Assembly (NCBI RefSeq): GCF_001307805.1
Contig: NZ_CP013862.1
Coordinates: forward strand, 1 to 64,000
Direction: 5' to 3'
Source: Lentibacillus amyloliquefaciens
Lineage (GTDB): Bacteria > Bacillota > Bacilli > Bacillales > Amphibacillaceae
DNA length: 64,000 nucleotides
Under the pieces are notes generated by a model. It saw only the letters and a program-made list of their open reading frames with translations, was not told where the DNA came from and did not search any database. How positions within the stretch are numbered: the first letter of the stretch is position 1; each line of letters opens with the position of its first letter. The position numbers and the translations under genes were made by a program. Shown piece by piece: positions 8,323 to 15,511 of the stretch.

Positions 8323-8652
8323 ATGAATTGGAAAAAGGTATTAATAACAATGGGAATTATTGTTATGGCATTTTTTGCAACGATTGTTGTTATATTGATT
8401 GTAGACATATCGAATGATCCAGAAGTGGCGGCGCACGAAACCATAAAAGAAGTTGATGACGGAGCTATGATGAGAGTGTATGTCTACACCGAAGCAACTA
8501 AAGAGGATGAACTCGTAACACTAGCTGAGGAAATCAAGAAAAATTATTCAGAAGAAGTTGTGTGGGTATTCTTTAGTGAAATGGAAGAACCACACGTGAG
8601 TATAGGTAACATTTCTTTTAAAGATGGTGAAATGGAAGTGAGTATGGATTGA
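8323..8652 (+). CDS. Small single-pass membrane protein, unknown function
   Basis: 109 residues after GGGGGAG. A transmembrane segment at about residues 5-27 is followed by an acidic extracytoplasmic domain of about 80 residues with alternating beta and helix. No family is recognised. It is the last prophage gene before the attachment site and ends in a terminator that overlaps its stop codon. This end of prophages often carries genes expressed in the lysogen, so a host-surface function is possible (inference). Confidence 0.7.
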   Translation: MNWKKVLITMGIIVMAFFATIVVILIVDISNDPEVAAHETIKEVDDGAMMRVYVYTEATKEDELVTLAEEIKKNYSEEVVWVFFSEMEEPHVSIGNISFKDGEMEVSMD

Positions 8653-8678
8653 AGGGGAATAAAACCCCTTCTTTTTTA
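8651..8678 (+). terminator. Rho-independent terminator
   Basis: GAAGGGG and CCCCTTC form a seven-pair stem with a seven-base loop, followed by TTTTTTATT. Confidence 0.85.
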
Positions 8679-8683
8679 TTCCG

Positions 8684-8702
8684 TGGTAACAAATTGGTAA
8701 CA
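8684..8702. repeat. Direct repeats near attR, possible integrase arm sites
   Basis: TGGTAACA occurs twice, 11 bp apart, about 110 bp inside the prophage end. Tyrosine integrases bind such arm-type repeats flanking attP cores. The assignment is by position only. The rest of 8703-8806 is AT-rich with no gene. Confidence 0.4.
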
Positions 8703-8806
8703 TCAATCTAAAATAATACACTTATCCCAATTTACCATGATATGCTTTAACCATTGATATTATGCCTTTTTATTTAACAATAAAATAATAACAAAACCAT
8801 CCAATA

Positions 8807-8826
8807 GATTCCCACCGTCTCCACCA
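8807..8826 (+). other. attR: duplicated tmRNA (ssrA) 3' end
   Basis: GATTCCCACCGTCTCCACCA matches the T-arm 3' strand, acceptor strand and CCA end of Bacillaceae tmRNA. It is followed by CCACCAA...TTGGTGG and a T run, the expected ssrA terminator. Upstream tmRNA sequence (GGTTC of the T loop and the body) is absent, so this is only the regenerated 3' end. The intact gene should lie at the other end of the prophage, outside the window. Integration into ssrA 3' ends is common for phages and islands. Confidence 0.75.
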
Positions 8827-8848
8827 ATACATACGTTGGTGGTTTTTA
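8821..8848 (+). terminator. Terminator following the ssrA 3' end
   Basis: CCACCAA, eight-base loop, TTGGTGG, then TTTTTATTT. It uses the tmRNA CCACCA as part of its left arm. Confidence 0.75.
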
Positions 8849-8929
8849 TTTGTTATTTTTTATTAAGGTTAATGTATATACGGATATGACTAATGCCATA
8901 ATGGAAATGAAAAGCGAAATCCAAAGCAT
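8846..8929 (-). CDS. Tiny hydrophobic peptide (27 aa), possible
   Basis: ATG at 8929. Nearly the whole peptide (starting MLWISLFISIM) is one membrane helix ending in LIKNNK. A weak site, AAGAAGTGAT, precedes it. Size and composition fit small membrane-active toxins or a membrane peptide. It lies downstream on the same strand as the toxin-like gene at 9001-9156 and upstream of the opposing promoter at 8946. Too short to be certain it is translated. Confidence 0.35.
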   Translation of the reverse strand: MLWISLFISIMALVISVYTLTLIKNNK

Positions 8930-8945
8930 GTTATCACTTCTTTCC

Positions 8946-8974
8946 TTGCGTATTTTTCATAAATGAATTACAAT
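8946..8974 (+). promoter_or_regulatory. Promoter for a short rightward RNA
   Basis: -35 TTGCGT (8946-8951), 17-bp spacer, -10 TACAAT (8969-8974). No open reading frame with a ribosome-binding site follows, and a strong terminator lies about 75 bases downstream. Confidence 0.6.
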
Positions 8975-8980
8975 TAGAAT

Positions 8981-9057
8981 AGAATATGGGAGGAGAGGAA
9001 TTAATCCTCTCCTGGGTTAGTAGGACTTTCTCCGTGTATGGGAGAGTCCTTTTTCTT
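8981..9057 (+). ncRNA. Candidate antisense antitoxin RNA
   Basis: A transcript of about 75 nt is predicted from the promoter at 8946-8974 to the terminator at 9023-9057. It would contain the stem-loop GGAGAGGA/TCCTCTCC (8991-9011) and be fully complementary to the 3' part of the leftward toxin-like mRNA. The layout matches type I pairs such as txpA/RatA and bsrG/SR4, where converging toxin mRNA and antisense RNA overlap at their 3' ends. Inferred from promoter, terminator and orientation only. Confidence 0.45.
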
Positions 9058-9156
9058 TTTCCGTCTTGTTAAAATGACGGCTGTCAAGTTAATAACAGCG
9101 ATTGTCAAATTAATGACGGACGTTAAAAAATTAACCACATCTCCATATCTGCTCAC
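9001..9156 (-). CDS. Candidate type I toxin (TxpA/BsrG-like small membrane peptide)
   Basis: 51 residues from a GTG at 9156 that directly abuts GAAAGGGG; the exact start is uncertain. The layout is a short polar N-terminus, one hydrophobic helix (about residues 8-30, VVNFLTSVINLTIAVINLTA), a basic RRKKKK cluster and a polar tail rich in Pro, Ser and Glu. This matches TxpA-type toxins of B. subtilis, in which a membrane helix is followed by a Lys-rich boundary and short tail. A convergent antisense transcript is predicted over its 3' end. It lies on the chromosomal side of attR. Function is inferred from architecture, not sequence identity. Confidence 0.5.
   Translation of the reverse strand: MSRYGDVVNFLTSVINLTIAVINLTAVILTRRKKKKDSPIHGESPTNPGED
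9023..9057 (+). terminator. Strong terminator of the rightward short RNA
   Basis: GGACTTTCTC and GGGAGAGTCC form a ten-pair stem with two G-T pairs and a seven-base loop, followed by TTTTTCTTTTT. It lies inside the coding region of the opposing toxin-like gene. Confidence 0.75.
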
Positions 9157-9261
9157 CCCCTTTCTGCAAGGGGTTATATTTATTTTACCATAAAAATCAA
9201 AAAAGAATATCCTTTTTTCAGAAAATTGCAATCCACTGTGCTACAATTAGTGTAGGGTTTG

Positions 9262-9413
9262 GTGAACCTCTCCACCTAAATCCAAGATTTTGATGGAGCT
9301 TCCCTATTCACGGACGATAGCTTTGTTCTAAAGAACCGAGTCTTACATCATCTCCAAGGGCTTTGTTTATACTGATCGGACAGGACCTTGCCCTACAGTT
9401 GGAACAAATTTAT
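9262..9413 (-). ncRNA. Putative omega RNA (reRNA) scaffold of tnpB
   Basis: The sequence downstream of tnpB to the right-end hairpin is non-coding and resembles the conserved 3' segment of IS1341-type elements, in which this RNA guides TnpB. Known family members use the bases just outside the right end as guide, here about 9242-9261. Boundaries are inferred. Confidence 0.5.
9270..9298. repeat. Right-end hairpin of the IS element
   Basis: CTCCA/TGGAG outer stem and AAATC/GATTT inner stem. The inner stem and the following TGA are the same as in the left-end hairpin. Confidence 0.7.
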
Positions 9414-10580
9414 TTATGCAGTTGGACTCAGATCAAAAAGAGCCAGTCCAGCTGCTTCAATATTGATGGCCGCATTATGGTCGCGGTCTAAAATGGTCCC
9501 GCATGACTTGCATACATGGGTTCTGACGGACAGAGACTTTCTCACGCGCGCCTTACAGCCGGAACAGTCCTGACTGGTATAATGCGGTTTAATGCTTACG
9601 AGCTTGCCACCATTATTGTTGCACTTGTAGTCGAGCATATTACCAAAAGCACCCCAGCCTGCGTCATGAATCGACTTTGCCAAATGACGATTTTTCACCA
9701 TATTTCGGATCATCAGATCTTCTACAAAAACAAATTTATAAGTCTTCGAAAGCCGGTAACTTAGCTTATGGAGAAAGTCACGACGCTGATTTGCAACTTT
9801 TATGTGCAGCTGCTGCACGTTTTGACGTTGTTTCTTCCAGTTATTTGAGCTTTTTTTCATGCGGGAAAGTTTCTTTTGCGCTCGCTTCAATTTCCTTTCT
9901 ACTTTTAAGAGGAACTTTGGATTTTCGATTGTCGTCCCATCGGATAGGACGGCAAACTTTTGAATACCAACATCAATGCCTGTTGATTGGACAGGGAACT
10001 CAACCGTTTCGTTTACGTGTCTTTCAACACTGAATATCGCAAACCAACGATGACCCTGACGTTTGATGATGACTTGTTTCACTTTTCCTTCCAACGGGCG
10101 ATGAAAATTCACATACACTGCGCCAAGCTTTGAAATAAGAAGATGATTGCTCTCGTCTAACGAAGCAGCGTAACGCACATCGCGTCGTTTGACTTCACCG
10201 GTTGTCTTGTTTTTTACATGTCGATTTTCTATCCCAAATTGTGTAAATGTCAGTGAGTTATAATCTTTGTGTTTTTTGAGTTTTGGATAACGTGCACGCC
10301 CTTCAAAAAAGTTCTTGTATGCGCGTTCCAGACGGAAGAATACCTCCTGCAATGGTTGCGACGGCATTGTCTTAAGAAATGGGATCTTTTGTTTATCTGC
10401 TTTTTGCTGTTTTTGTAATTGCGTTCGGGACAGCCCCATCTGGTTCTTTTGGTAAAAACGCTGTTTATCCAAAAGAGCGGAATTGTACTGCTGACGACAA
10501 ATCGATAGCCAACTATCCAATAGTTGCATCTGTTCTTCGTTTGGAAACATTTCATATTTATAATTCATGCGCACCAGCAT
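9414..10580 (-). CDS. tnpB: TnpB, RNA-guided nuclease of IS200/IS605 elements
   Basis: 388 residues, full length for the family. A helical N-terminal region with the usual YKYEMFPNEEQ start is followed by the RuvC-like domain with STGIDVGIQKFAV (first Asp, about residue 200), FVFVEDL (Glu, about 290) and LDRDHNAA (last Asp, about 370). Between the last two lies a four-cysteine zinc finger (CSGC...CKSC). All catalytic positions look intact. TnpB cleaves DNA at sites matching its omega RNA guide next to a short target-adjacent motif, which favours element retention. The start at 10580 has GGTGA six bases upstream. Confidence 0.92.
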   Translation of the reverse strand: MLVRMNYKYEMFPNEEQMQLLDSWLSICRQQYNSALLDKQRFYQKNQMGLSRTQLQKQQKADKQKIPFLKTMPSQPLQEVFFRLERAYKNFFEGRARYPKLKKHKDYNSLTFTQFGIENRHVKNKTTGEVKRRDVRYAASLDESNHLLISKLGAVYVNFHRPLEGKVKQVIIKRQGHRWFAIFSVERHVNETVEFPVQSTGIDVGIQKFAVLSDGTTIENPKFLLKVERKLKRAQKKLSRMKKSSNNWKKQRQNVQQLHIKVANQRRDFLHKLSYRLSKTYKFVFVEDLMIRNMVKNRHLAKSIHDAGWGAFGNMLDYKCNNNGGKLVSIKPHYTSQDCSGCKARVRKSLSVRTHVCKSCGTILDRDHNAAINIEAAGLALFDLSPTA

Positions 10581-10684
10581 TTGTTGTCACCGCCCGAACG
10601 TTTGATATATTCTCATTATATCAAACAAATGTTCCCTTGTCTAGAATTTTTAGTTTTTTCATAACAATAAAGCACCGATTCATC

Positions 10685-10712
10685 CCCCACTAAATCACAG
10701 ATTTTGAAGGGG
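10685..10712. repeat. Left-end hairpin of the IS element
   Basis: CCCC/GGGG outer stem and AAATC/GATTT inner stem. It lies about 37 bp before the start codon of the methyltransferase gene. Confidence 0.7.
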
Positions 10713-10748
10713 ACTTCTCGGCAAATCTGTTAAGAAGAGGGTGATACC

Positions 10749-13109
10749 TTGCCTGCTATTCAATTTAATGATCAAAAAGAACAAGAGATTACCAAATCTT
10801 TCTACCAGGATTATCAGACGGTACAGAATGCGCTATTTTTACATTTATTGGAGAAAAACACGCAATTGAGTGAACCTGTTCTCTTTGATAAATCACAAAA
10901 AATACTCAATCGTATATTGTTACTCTGTTTTTGCGAAGATTATCATCTGTTATCGATGAAATCGTTCAGAAAGATTTTACAAAATGAGCAACATATATTT
11001 AATACGGATGGAAAACAGCTTTGGGAGAAATCGAAAAGTCTGTTCCGTTCATTTGGAGAGAGTCTGGCTGATGCCGCAATCAGTAAATTTTTTCAAGAAG
11101 ATACTTTTTTAACTCAACTGACTCTCAAAAATAATATTTTCCCCGCCTTTAAAACAATTACTGCTTATGATTTTGCCTCAGACTTTGATATCAATGTATT
11201 TGGCTATGTTTTTGAGCATACGATTAATGATATGGGCAAACGGAAAAAAGATGGTATATTTTATACGTCTTCTGATATAACTAGACTGCTGCTCGAGGAA
11301 ACATTGCTGAATTGGGTGAACGACCGAAAGAATGAATTGTATGAAAGCTTTACCGGGGCCGAAAAAGTTACTGAATTTAACCGTAAATTACTGCAGCATC
11401 TGGAATCCGTTAAAATTCTTGACCCGGCTGCAGGCAGTGGTGCTTTTCTGAACACTGCATACGATTTGCTGCAAAATGAATCACATAAGATCTGCCCAAG
11501 TCCTGAACGCTATGATGTAAGTCATAATTTGTTTGGAGTAGACCTGAATGATAAAAGTTTGGGATTGGCCAAGTTGTGTTTGTGGCTTAAAACGATTGAA
11601 AATTCCGGTGAATGGACACTGCAAAGTGATAATCTGAAAAACGGTAATGCTATTATCGATGACGGAACCATTTCAGGGCATGCATTTGACTGGCATCAGG
11701 AATTTCCCGAAGTCATGAATGGCGGCGGTTTTGATATTATTATCGGAAATCCCCCATATGTGTTTTCCAGGAATGAAGGATTTACACCTGCCGAGAAAAG
11801 CTATTTCACAAATCAATATAAATTAACAGAGTATCAGATTAATACATATTTATTATTCATTGAACGGTCTTATCACTTGCTCAAAGAAGGCGGCTGGTTC
11901 GGTTTTATTATCCCGAATAATCTGCTGACAATCGATTCATGCAAAAAAATACGGCGGTTCCTGCTTGAACATACCGGCAACCTGAAAATCATCAATATCC
12001 ATAGCCGGCTGTTTGAAGAGGCAGATGTCGATACGTGTTTGCTTATTTTCCAGAAAACCACCCCAACGACTGTCAAACTAGGGGAATATATTAATGGTGA
12101 CTTCAAAATTGTCGCTGAAGTGGATCCAGAAGTGTTGCTTGATGAGCAAAGCGTTATCAATATTTCATTGATGAAAGATCAACATATCCGCAACATCATG
12201 AATAAGATAGAAGCAGAAAGTCACAATTTGGGTACCGTTGCAACAGTGAACTCAGGGTTAGTCGCGTATGAAGTTGGACGGGGCAATCCAAAACAAACGA
12301 CAGACATGAAGGAAAATAGGGTTTACCACAGTGATTTTCAGGTTGATGATACGTATTGGCGGTATTTGGAAGGCCGGGACGTCAGCCGCTATTCGATTGA
12401 TTGGAAAGGCCACTGGCTTAAGTACGGCTCGAACCTGGCAGCCAAGCGCAATGAGAAAATTTTCTCTGTACCGCGCATCCTGGTCCGGCAGATTCCATCA
12501 AAATCGAAGTATGCCATCCATGCGGTTTACACAGAGAAGGCTATTTTGAATGACCGCAATTCGAATAATATTATTGACTTTAAAAAAGATCCGCTGTTTT
12601 TATTGGGTGTGATCAATTCCAAAATCACAACGTATTGGTTCATTCATAAATTTGATAAGTTCCAGCGTAAAACGTTCCCGCAATTTAAAGTGAAAGATCT
12701 GAAAATGTTCCCGGTCCCTGATGTGTCAGAAGCGCAAATGAAGCGGATATCGAACACAGTGGAGCAAATGCTGCAAGTCCAGCAGGATAAAAGCAAAATT
12801 TTACAAAAGATGGAGGAAACTATCCTGAACGAACGCGGAATTGTTAAAATGCCAGCTTCATTTAAAACGTTTTACGAATGGCGTGTTGATGAATGGCTGA
12901 AATGGATCAGCAATTTGAAACCCTTATCCCCTACTGAAAAATCCAATTGGCTTGCGTATTTTGAAAGCAAAAAAGATACGATGCATGAGCTGGTCAAAAA
13001 GGAAAGACAGCTAAATGCGCAAATTGATCAGTTAACAGCAGCCGTGTTTAACTTGACTGAGGAAGATCAGAAGCTGATTGATACGAATTTAAAAGAATTT
13101 CTTGCTTGA
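10749..13109 (+). CDS. Type IIG-like N6-adenine DNA methyltransferase, probably lacking its N-terminal nuclease part
   Basis: 786 residues from a TTG with GAGGGTGAT upstream. SAM-binding motif I DPAAGSGAF (about residue 225) and catalytic NPPY (about 335) identify an Eco57I-type gamma adenine methylase. A TaqI-type target-recognition region follows (about 500-680), then a C-terminal coiled coil. In family members known to me, the segment that begins this protein (FYQDY...LFDKSQKILNR) follows 150-300 residues of nuclease domain. Here a stop codon (10731) and the IS left end lie directly upstream, so the N-terminus was probably lost. The remaining part could still methylate DNA. Helper proteins or a DISARM-like role cannot be excluded. 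Confidence 0.75.
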   Translation: MPAIQFNDQKEQEITKSFYQDYQTVQNALFLHLLEKNTQLSEPVLFDKSQKILNRILLLCFCEDYHLLSMKSFRKILQNEQHIFNTDGKQLWEKSKSLFRSFGESLADAAISKFFQEDTFLTQLTLKNNIFPAFKTITAYDFASDFDINVFGYVFEHTINDMGKRKKDGIFYTSSDITRLLLEETLLNWVNDRKNELYESFTGAEKVTEFNRKLLQHLESVKILDPAAGSGAFLNTAYDLLQNESHKICPSPERYDVSHNLFGVDLNDKSLGLAKLCLWLKTIENSGEWTLQSDNLKNGNAIIDDGTISGHAFDWHQEFPEVMNGGGFDIIIGNPPYVFSRNEGFTPAEKSYFTNQYKLTEYQINTYLLFIERSYHLLKEGGWFGFIIPNNLLTIDSCKKIRRFLLEHTGNLKIINIHSRLFEEADVDTCLLIFQKTTPTTVKLGEYINGDFKIVAEVDPEVLLDEQSVINISLMKDQHIRNIMNKIEAESHNLGTVATVNSGLVAYEVGRGNPKQTTDMKENRVYHSDFQVDDTYWRYLEGRDVSRYSIDWKGHWLKYGSNLAAKRNEKIFSVPRILVRQIPSKSKYAIHAVYTEKAILNDRNSNNIIDFKKDPLFLLGVINSKITTYWFIHKFDKFQRKTFPQFKVKDLKMFPVPDVSEAQMKRISNTVEQMLQVQQDKSKILQKMEETILNERGIVKMPASFKTFYEWRVDEWLKWISNLKPLSPTEKSNWLAYFESKKDTMHELVKKERQLNAQIDQLTAAVFNLTEEDQKLIDTNLKEFLA

Positions 13110-13134
13110 AGGTATTTAAAATTTGCATAATTGT

Positions 13135-13162
13135 CTGACACTATCAGAAATTGTGGTATAAT
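13135..13162 (+). promoter_or_regulatory. Promoter upstream of the decayed nucleotidyltransferase gene
   Basis: -35 CTGACA, 16-bp spacer, -10 TATAAT, preceded by TG in an extended -10 context. Confidence 0.55.
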
Positions 13163-13183
13163 AGATGTAAAGGAATGGTTGCC

Positions 13184-13471
13184 GTGGCTATAGAAAATAC
13201 GGCAAGAGAGCAAAGATTAATTAAACTGAGAAACATGATACTGCAATCCTCCAAGGCACCAATGTGAACGTATACTTGTTTGGATCATGGCCAGACATGA
13301 AGAAAAAAGGACTTCTGATATAGATATTGCATTGCAATCCAGAGAGGAGATTCCTATAACGAAAAATTGGCGATCGAAATCTATGAAAAACTGCTACAAT
13401 ATTATAGATTTTTGTACGCTTGGGTTGATCGAATGGAGAACAGGATGAAGCAAATAGAATCGGGCATTTAA
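13184..13471 (+). pseudogene. Remnant of an MNT-type nucleotidyltransferase gene
   Basis: Three frames together give the family pattern. A helical N-terminus (ENTAREQRLIKL...) begins in the first frame and ends at a stop (13265). VNVYLFGSW follows in a second frame, then ARHEEKRTSDIDIAL in a third. GS...R..SDIDIAL is the active-site signature of minimal nucleotidyltransferases, often antitoxins paired with HEPN toxins. At least two indels disrupt it, and the 3' piece (LAIEIYEKLLQYY...) is in yet another frame. No HEPN partner gene is seen. The original start was probably the GTG at 13184 after AAAGGA. Confidence 0.6.
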
Positions 13472-13541
13472 GCCCTGTTAGCTGCCGTGTTTTGGCTGGT
13501 TAATGCCTGTTAAAGTGAGATGAAAGAGAGGAGTAAGCATA

Positions 13542-14594
13542 TTGAGTACATATCCAAATGTTAACGGATCAAAAGAATTGATTAAAGATATCGTGTCGAT
13601 TCCGAGCCCGTCCGGTTTTACGGATAACGTCATTCAGTTTGTTGAAGGACAGCTGAAGGAATTGCAGGTCGAAACAAAGCGGAACAATAAAGGCGGTCTG
13701 ATTGCAACGCTGCCAGGAAAAAACACCAGTAAACACCGGATGCTGACTGCGCATGTTGACACGCTCGGTGCAATGGTCAAGGAAGTTAAAAGCAATGGGC
13801 GTCTCCGTCTTGATTTAATCGGCGGTTTCAAGTTTAATGCGATTGAAGGTGAATATTGTGATATACATACCAGTTCCGGTGAGGTTTTCACCGGCACGAT
13901 TTTAATGCATCAGACATCTGTCCATGTGTATAAAGATGCCGGAGATGCAAAGCGAAATCAGGAGAATATGGAAGTGCGGATTGATGCGAATGTTAGTAAT
14001 GCTGAAGACATTTATGAACTGGGCATTGAAGTGGGTGATTTTGTGTCGTTTGATCCGCGTGTTCAATTGACCGATAATGGTTTCATCAAATCGCGTCATT
14101 TGGATGATAAGGCAAGTGTCGGTATTTTGCTGCAGCTGATTAAAAGACTGAAAGACGAAAACAAACAGCTTCCATATACGACCCATTTTCTTATTTCCAA
14201 CAATGAAGAAATTGGCTATGGCGGTAACTCCAACATCCCGCCGGAGACGATTGAATATTTGGCTGTTGATATGGGCGCTATAGGGGACGGCCAGTCGACC
14301 GATGAATATACAGTATCTATTTGTGTGAAAGATGCAAGTGGTCCGTATCATTACGGATTGCGCCAAAATCTTGTGGAACTCGCAAAAACAAATGATATCG
14401 GTTATAAGTTGGACATTTATCCGTACTACGGCTCTGATGCCTCAGCAGCCATCAGGGCCGGGCACGATATTGTGCATGGACTCATCGGACCGGGAATCGA
14501 CTCGTCACATGCCTATGAGCGGACACATGAAGCTTCACTGAAGAATACGGAAGCGTTGCTATATCATTACGTGCTTTCAGATATGGTTCGTTAA
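13542..14594 (+). CDS. M42 family metallopeptidase
   Basis: 350 residues, normal length. The TTG start has GAGAGGAGT upstream. Metal-site motifs are in order: LTAHVDTLGAMV (about residue 65), HLDDKASVGILL (about 190), NNEEIGYGG (catalytic and metal Glu, about 223), VDMGAIGDG (about 245) and SSHAYERTH (about 325). M42 enzymes are di-metal aminopeptidases, often dodecameric, that trim small peptides in the cytoplasm; some were annotated as endoglucanases. It stands alone and ends in a strong terminator. Confidence 0.92.
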   Translation: MSTYPNVNGSKELIKDIVSIPSPSGFTDNVIQFVEGQLKELQVETKRNNKGGLIATLPGKNTSKHRMLTAHVDTLGAMVKEVKSNGRLRLDLIGGFKFNAIEGEYCDIHTSSGEVFTGTILMHQTSVHVYKDAGDAKRNQENMEVRIDANVSNAEDIYELGIEVGDFVSFDPRVQLTDNGFIKSRHLDDKASVGILLQLIKRLKDENKQLPYTTHFLISNNEEIGYGGNSNIPPETIEYLAVDMGAIGDGQSTDEYTVSICVKDASGPYHYGLRQNLVELAKTNDIGYKLDIYPYYGSDASAAIRAGHDIVHGLIGPGIDSSHAYERTHEASLKNTEALLYHYVLSDMVR

Positions 14595-14596
14595 TT

Positions 14597-14642
14597 AAAA
14601 GGAGTGTGCAGGTTTGTAACGGATAACTGCACGCTCCTTTTT
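14597..14642 (+). terminator. Rho-independent terminator
   Basis: GGAGTGTGCAG and CTGCACGCTCC pair over 11 bases with one G-T pair, followed by a T run. Confidence 0.85.
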
Positions 14643-14682
14643 ATGAAGGCGCGAATGGGTTGGAACGATCGTGAAAAGACCT

Positions 14683-15329
14683 TCAAAGCACATAACCGTA
14701 AATGCAAATAAAGTGAAAGAGACTGCCGAACAAAATAAATACGTGAAAAATCTCATGAAAGCCCAGGTGTTTAAATGATAAGAAGCTTGGTTTCAGCCAG
14801 TAAATAGCAGCTCCAACTGTATAGAAAAGCCCGCCAATCAGAAGCATCAGCATCCCCCGCCGCCTATAATCGGAAAAAGGGTTGAGCTGAAGAAAATAAT
14901 AATCCAGCCCATGGCTACATAAAGTGCCGTCGACAGCCATCTGGGCGCATGGAACCAGACCAATTTAAAAACAACCCCGGCCAAAGCGAGCCCGTTTACG
15001 ACAGAAAACAGCACCCAGCCTGTAGCACCTTCCAGGCTGATCAGACATATTGGTGTATATGTTCCTGCTATTAAAACAAAAATCATCGAATGGTCAACCC
15101 GCCGCAGAAACGCAATGACGTGATCTTTCGCCATCACCATATGATAGGTTGCCGAAGCACTGTATAATAAAATCATGCTGACGCCAAACATGATCACAGC
15201 TATAATCGCCAGTGCAGAATCTGTCGTCACCGAGGCTTTGATGACCAGTGCAACGAGGCCTGCAAGTGACAAAATAGCCCCGAATAAATGCGTCAGACTG
15301 TTTATTGGTTCGCGAATCGAAAAACTCAT
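14683..15329 (-). pseudogene. Hemolysin III (YqfA/HlyIII-type) membrane protein, frameshifted
   Basis: The ATG at 15329 has AAGGTG upstream. The first frame encodes about 160 residues with HLFGA, SATYH and RRVDHSMIFVLIAGTYTP motifs of HlyIII/PAQR proteins and five membrane helices. At a run of five G on the coding strand (14854-14858) it stops; the remaining 56 residues (MLMLLIGGLFYT...FHEIFHVFILFGS...) continue in another frame. Joined, the protein would be about 214 residues, the normal length, and would restore the conserved H-E-H of the last helix pair. One extra or two fewer G would repair it, so this may be a sequencing error. Function is unknown beyond a seven-helix membrane protein. 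Confidence 0.8.
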
Positions 15330-15511
15330 ATTAAACACCTTCACAATCATAGGTAGTTTTCAAAACTATATAACAATCATATATGCATTTTATTAAGTAG
15401 TCAATGATTTACTTTAATAAATTCCCGCAGTATAATAAAGTTAGCATTTTGGCGGTTTACTGACCATTAGATGCGGGACAAAACATAATCAACGCAACGA
15501 GGGGATTTGTT

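Larger units (their letters stand above)
9262..10725 (-). mobile_element. IS200/IS605-group element carrying only tnpB
   Basis: A single tnpB gene is flanked by two related subterminal hairpins that share the core AAATC-NNN-GATTT-TGA: 9270-9298 (right end) and 10685-10712 (left end). No tnpA (HUH transposase) is present, so movement would need TnpA in trans. The right boundary is placed at GTGAAC (9262) after the end hairpin; the left boundary is approximate, between 10713 and 10745. Such elements make no target duplication, and none is seen. Confidence 0.75.

Noticed and set aside
8986..9072. Rightward frame MGGEEL... over the candidate antisense RNA
   Set aside because: No ribosome-binding site, and a strong terminator lies inside it.
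9388..10033. Rightward frames within the IS element
   Set aside because: Shadows of tnpB; they lack ribosome sites and family sequence.
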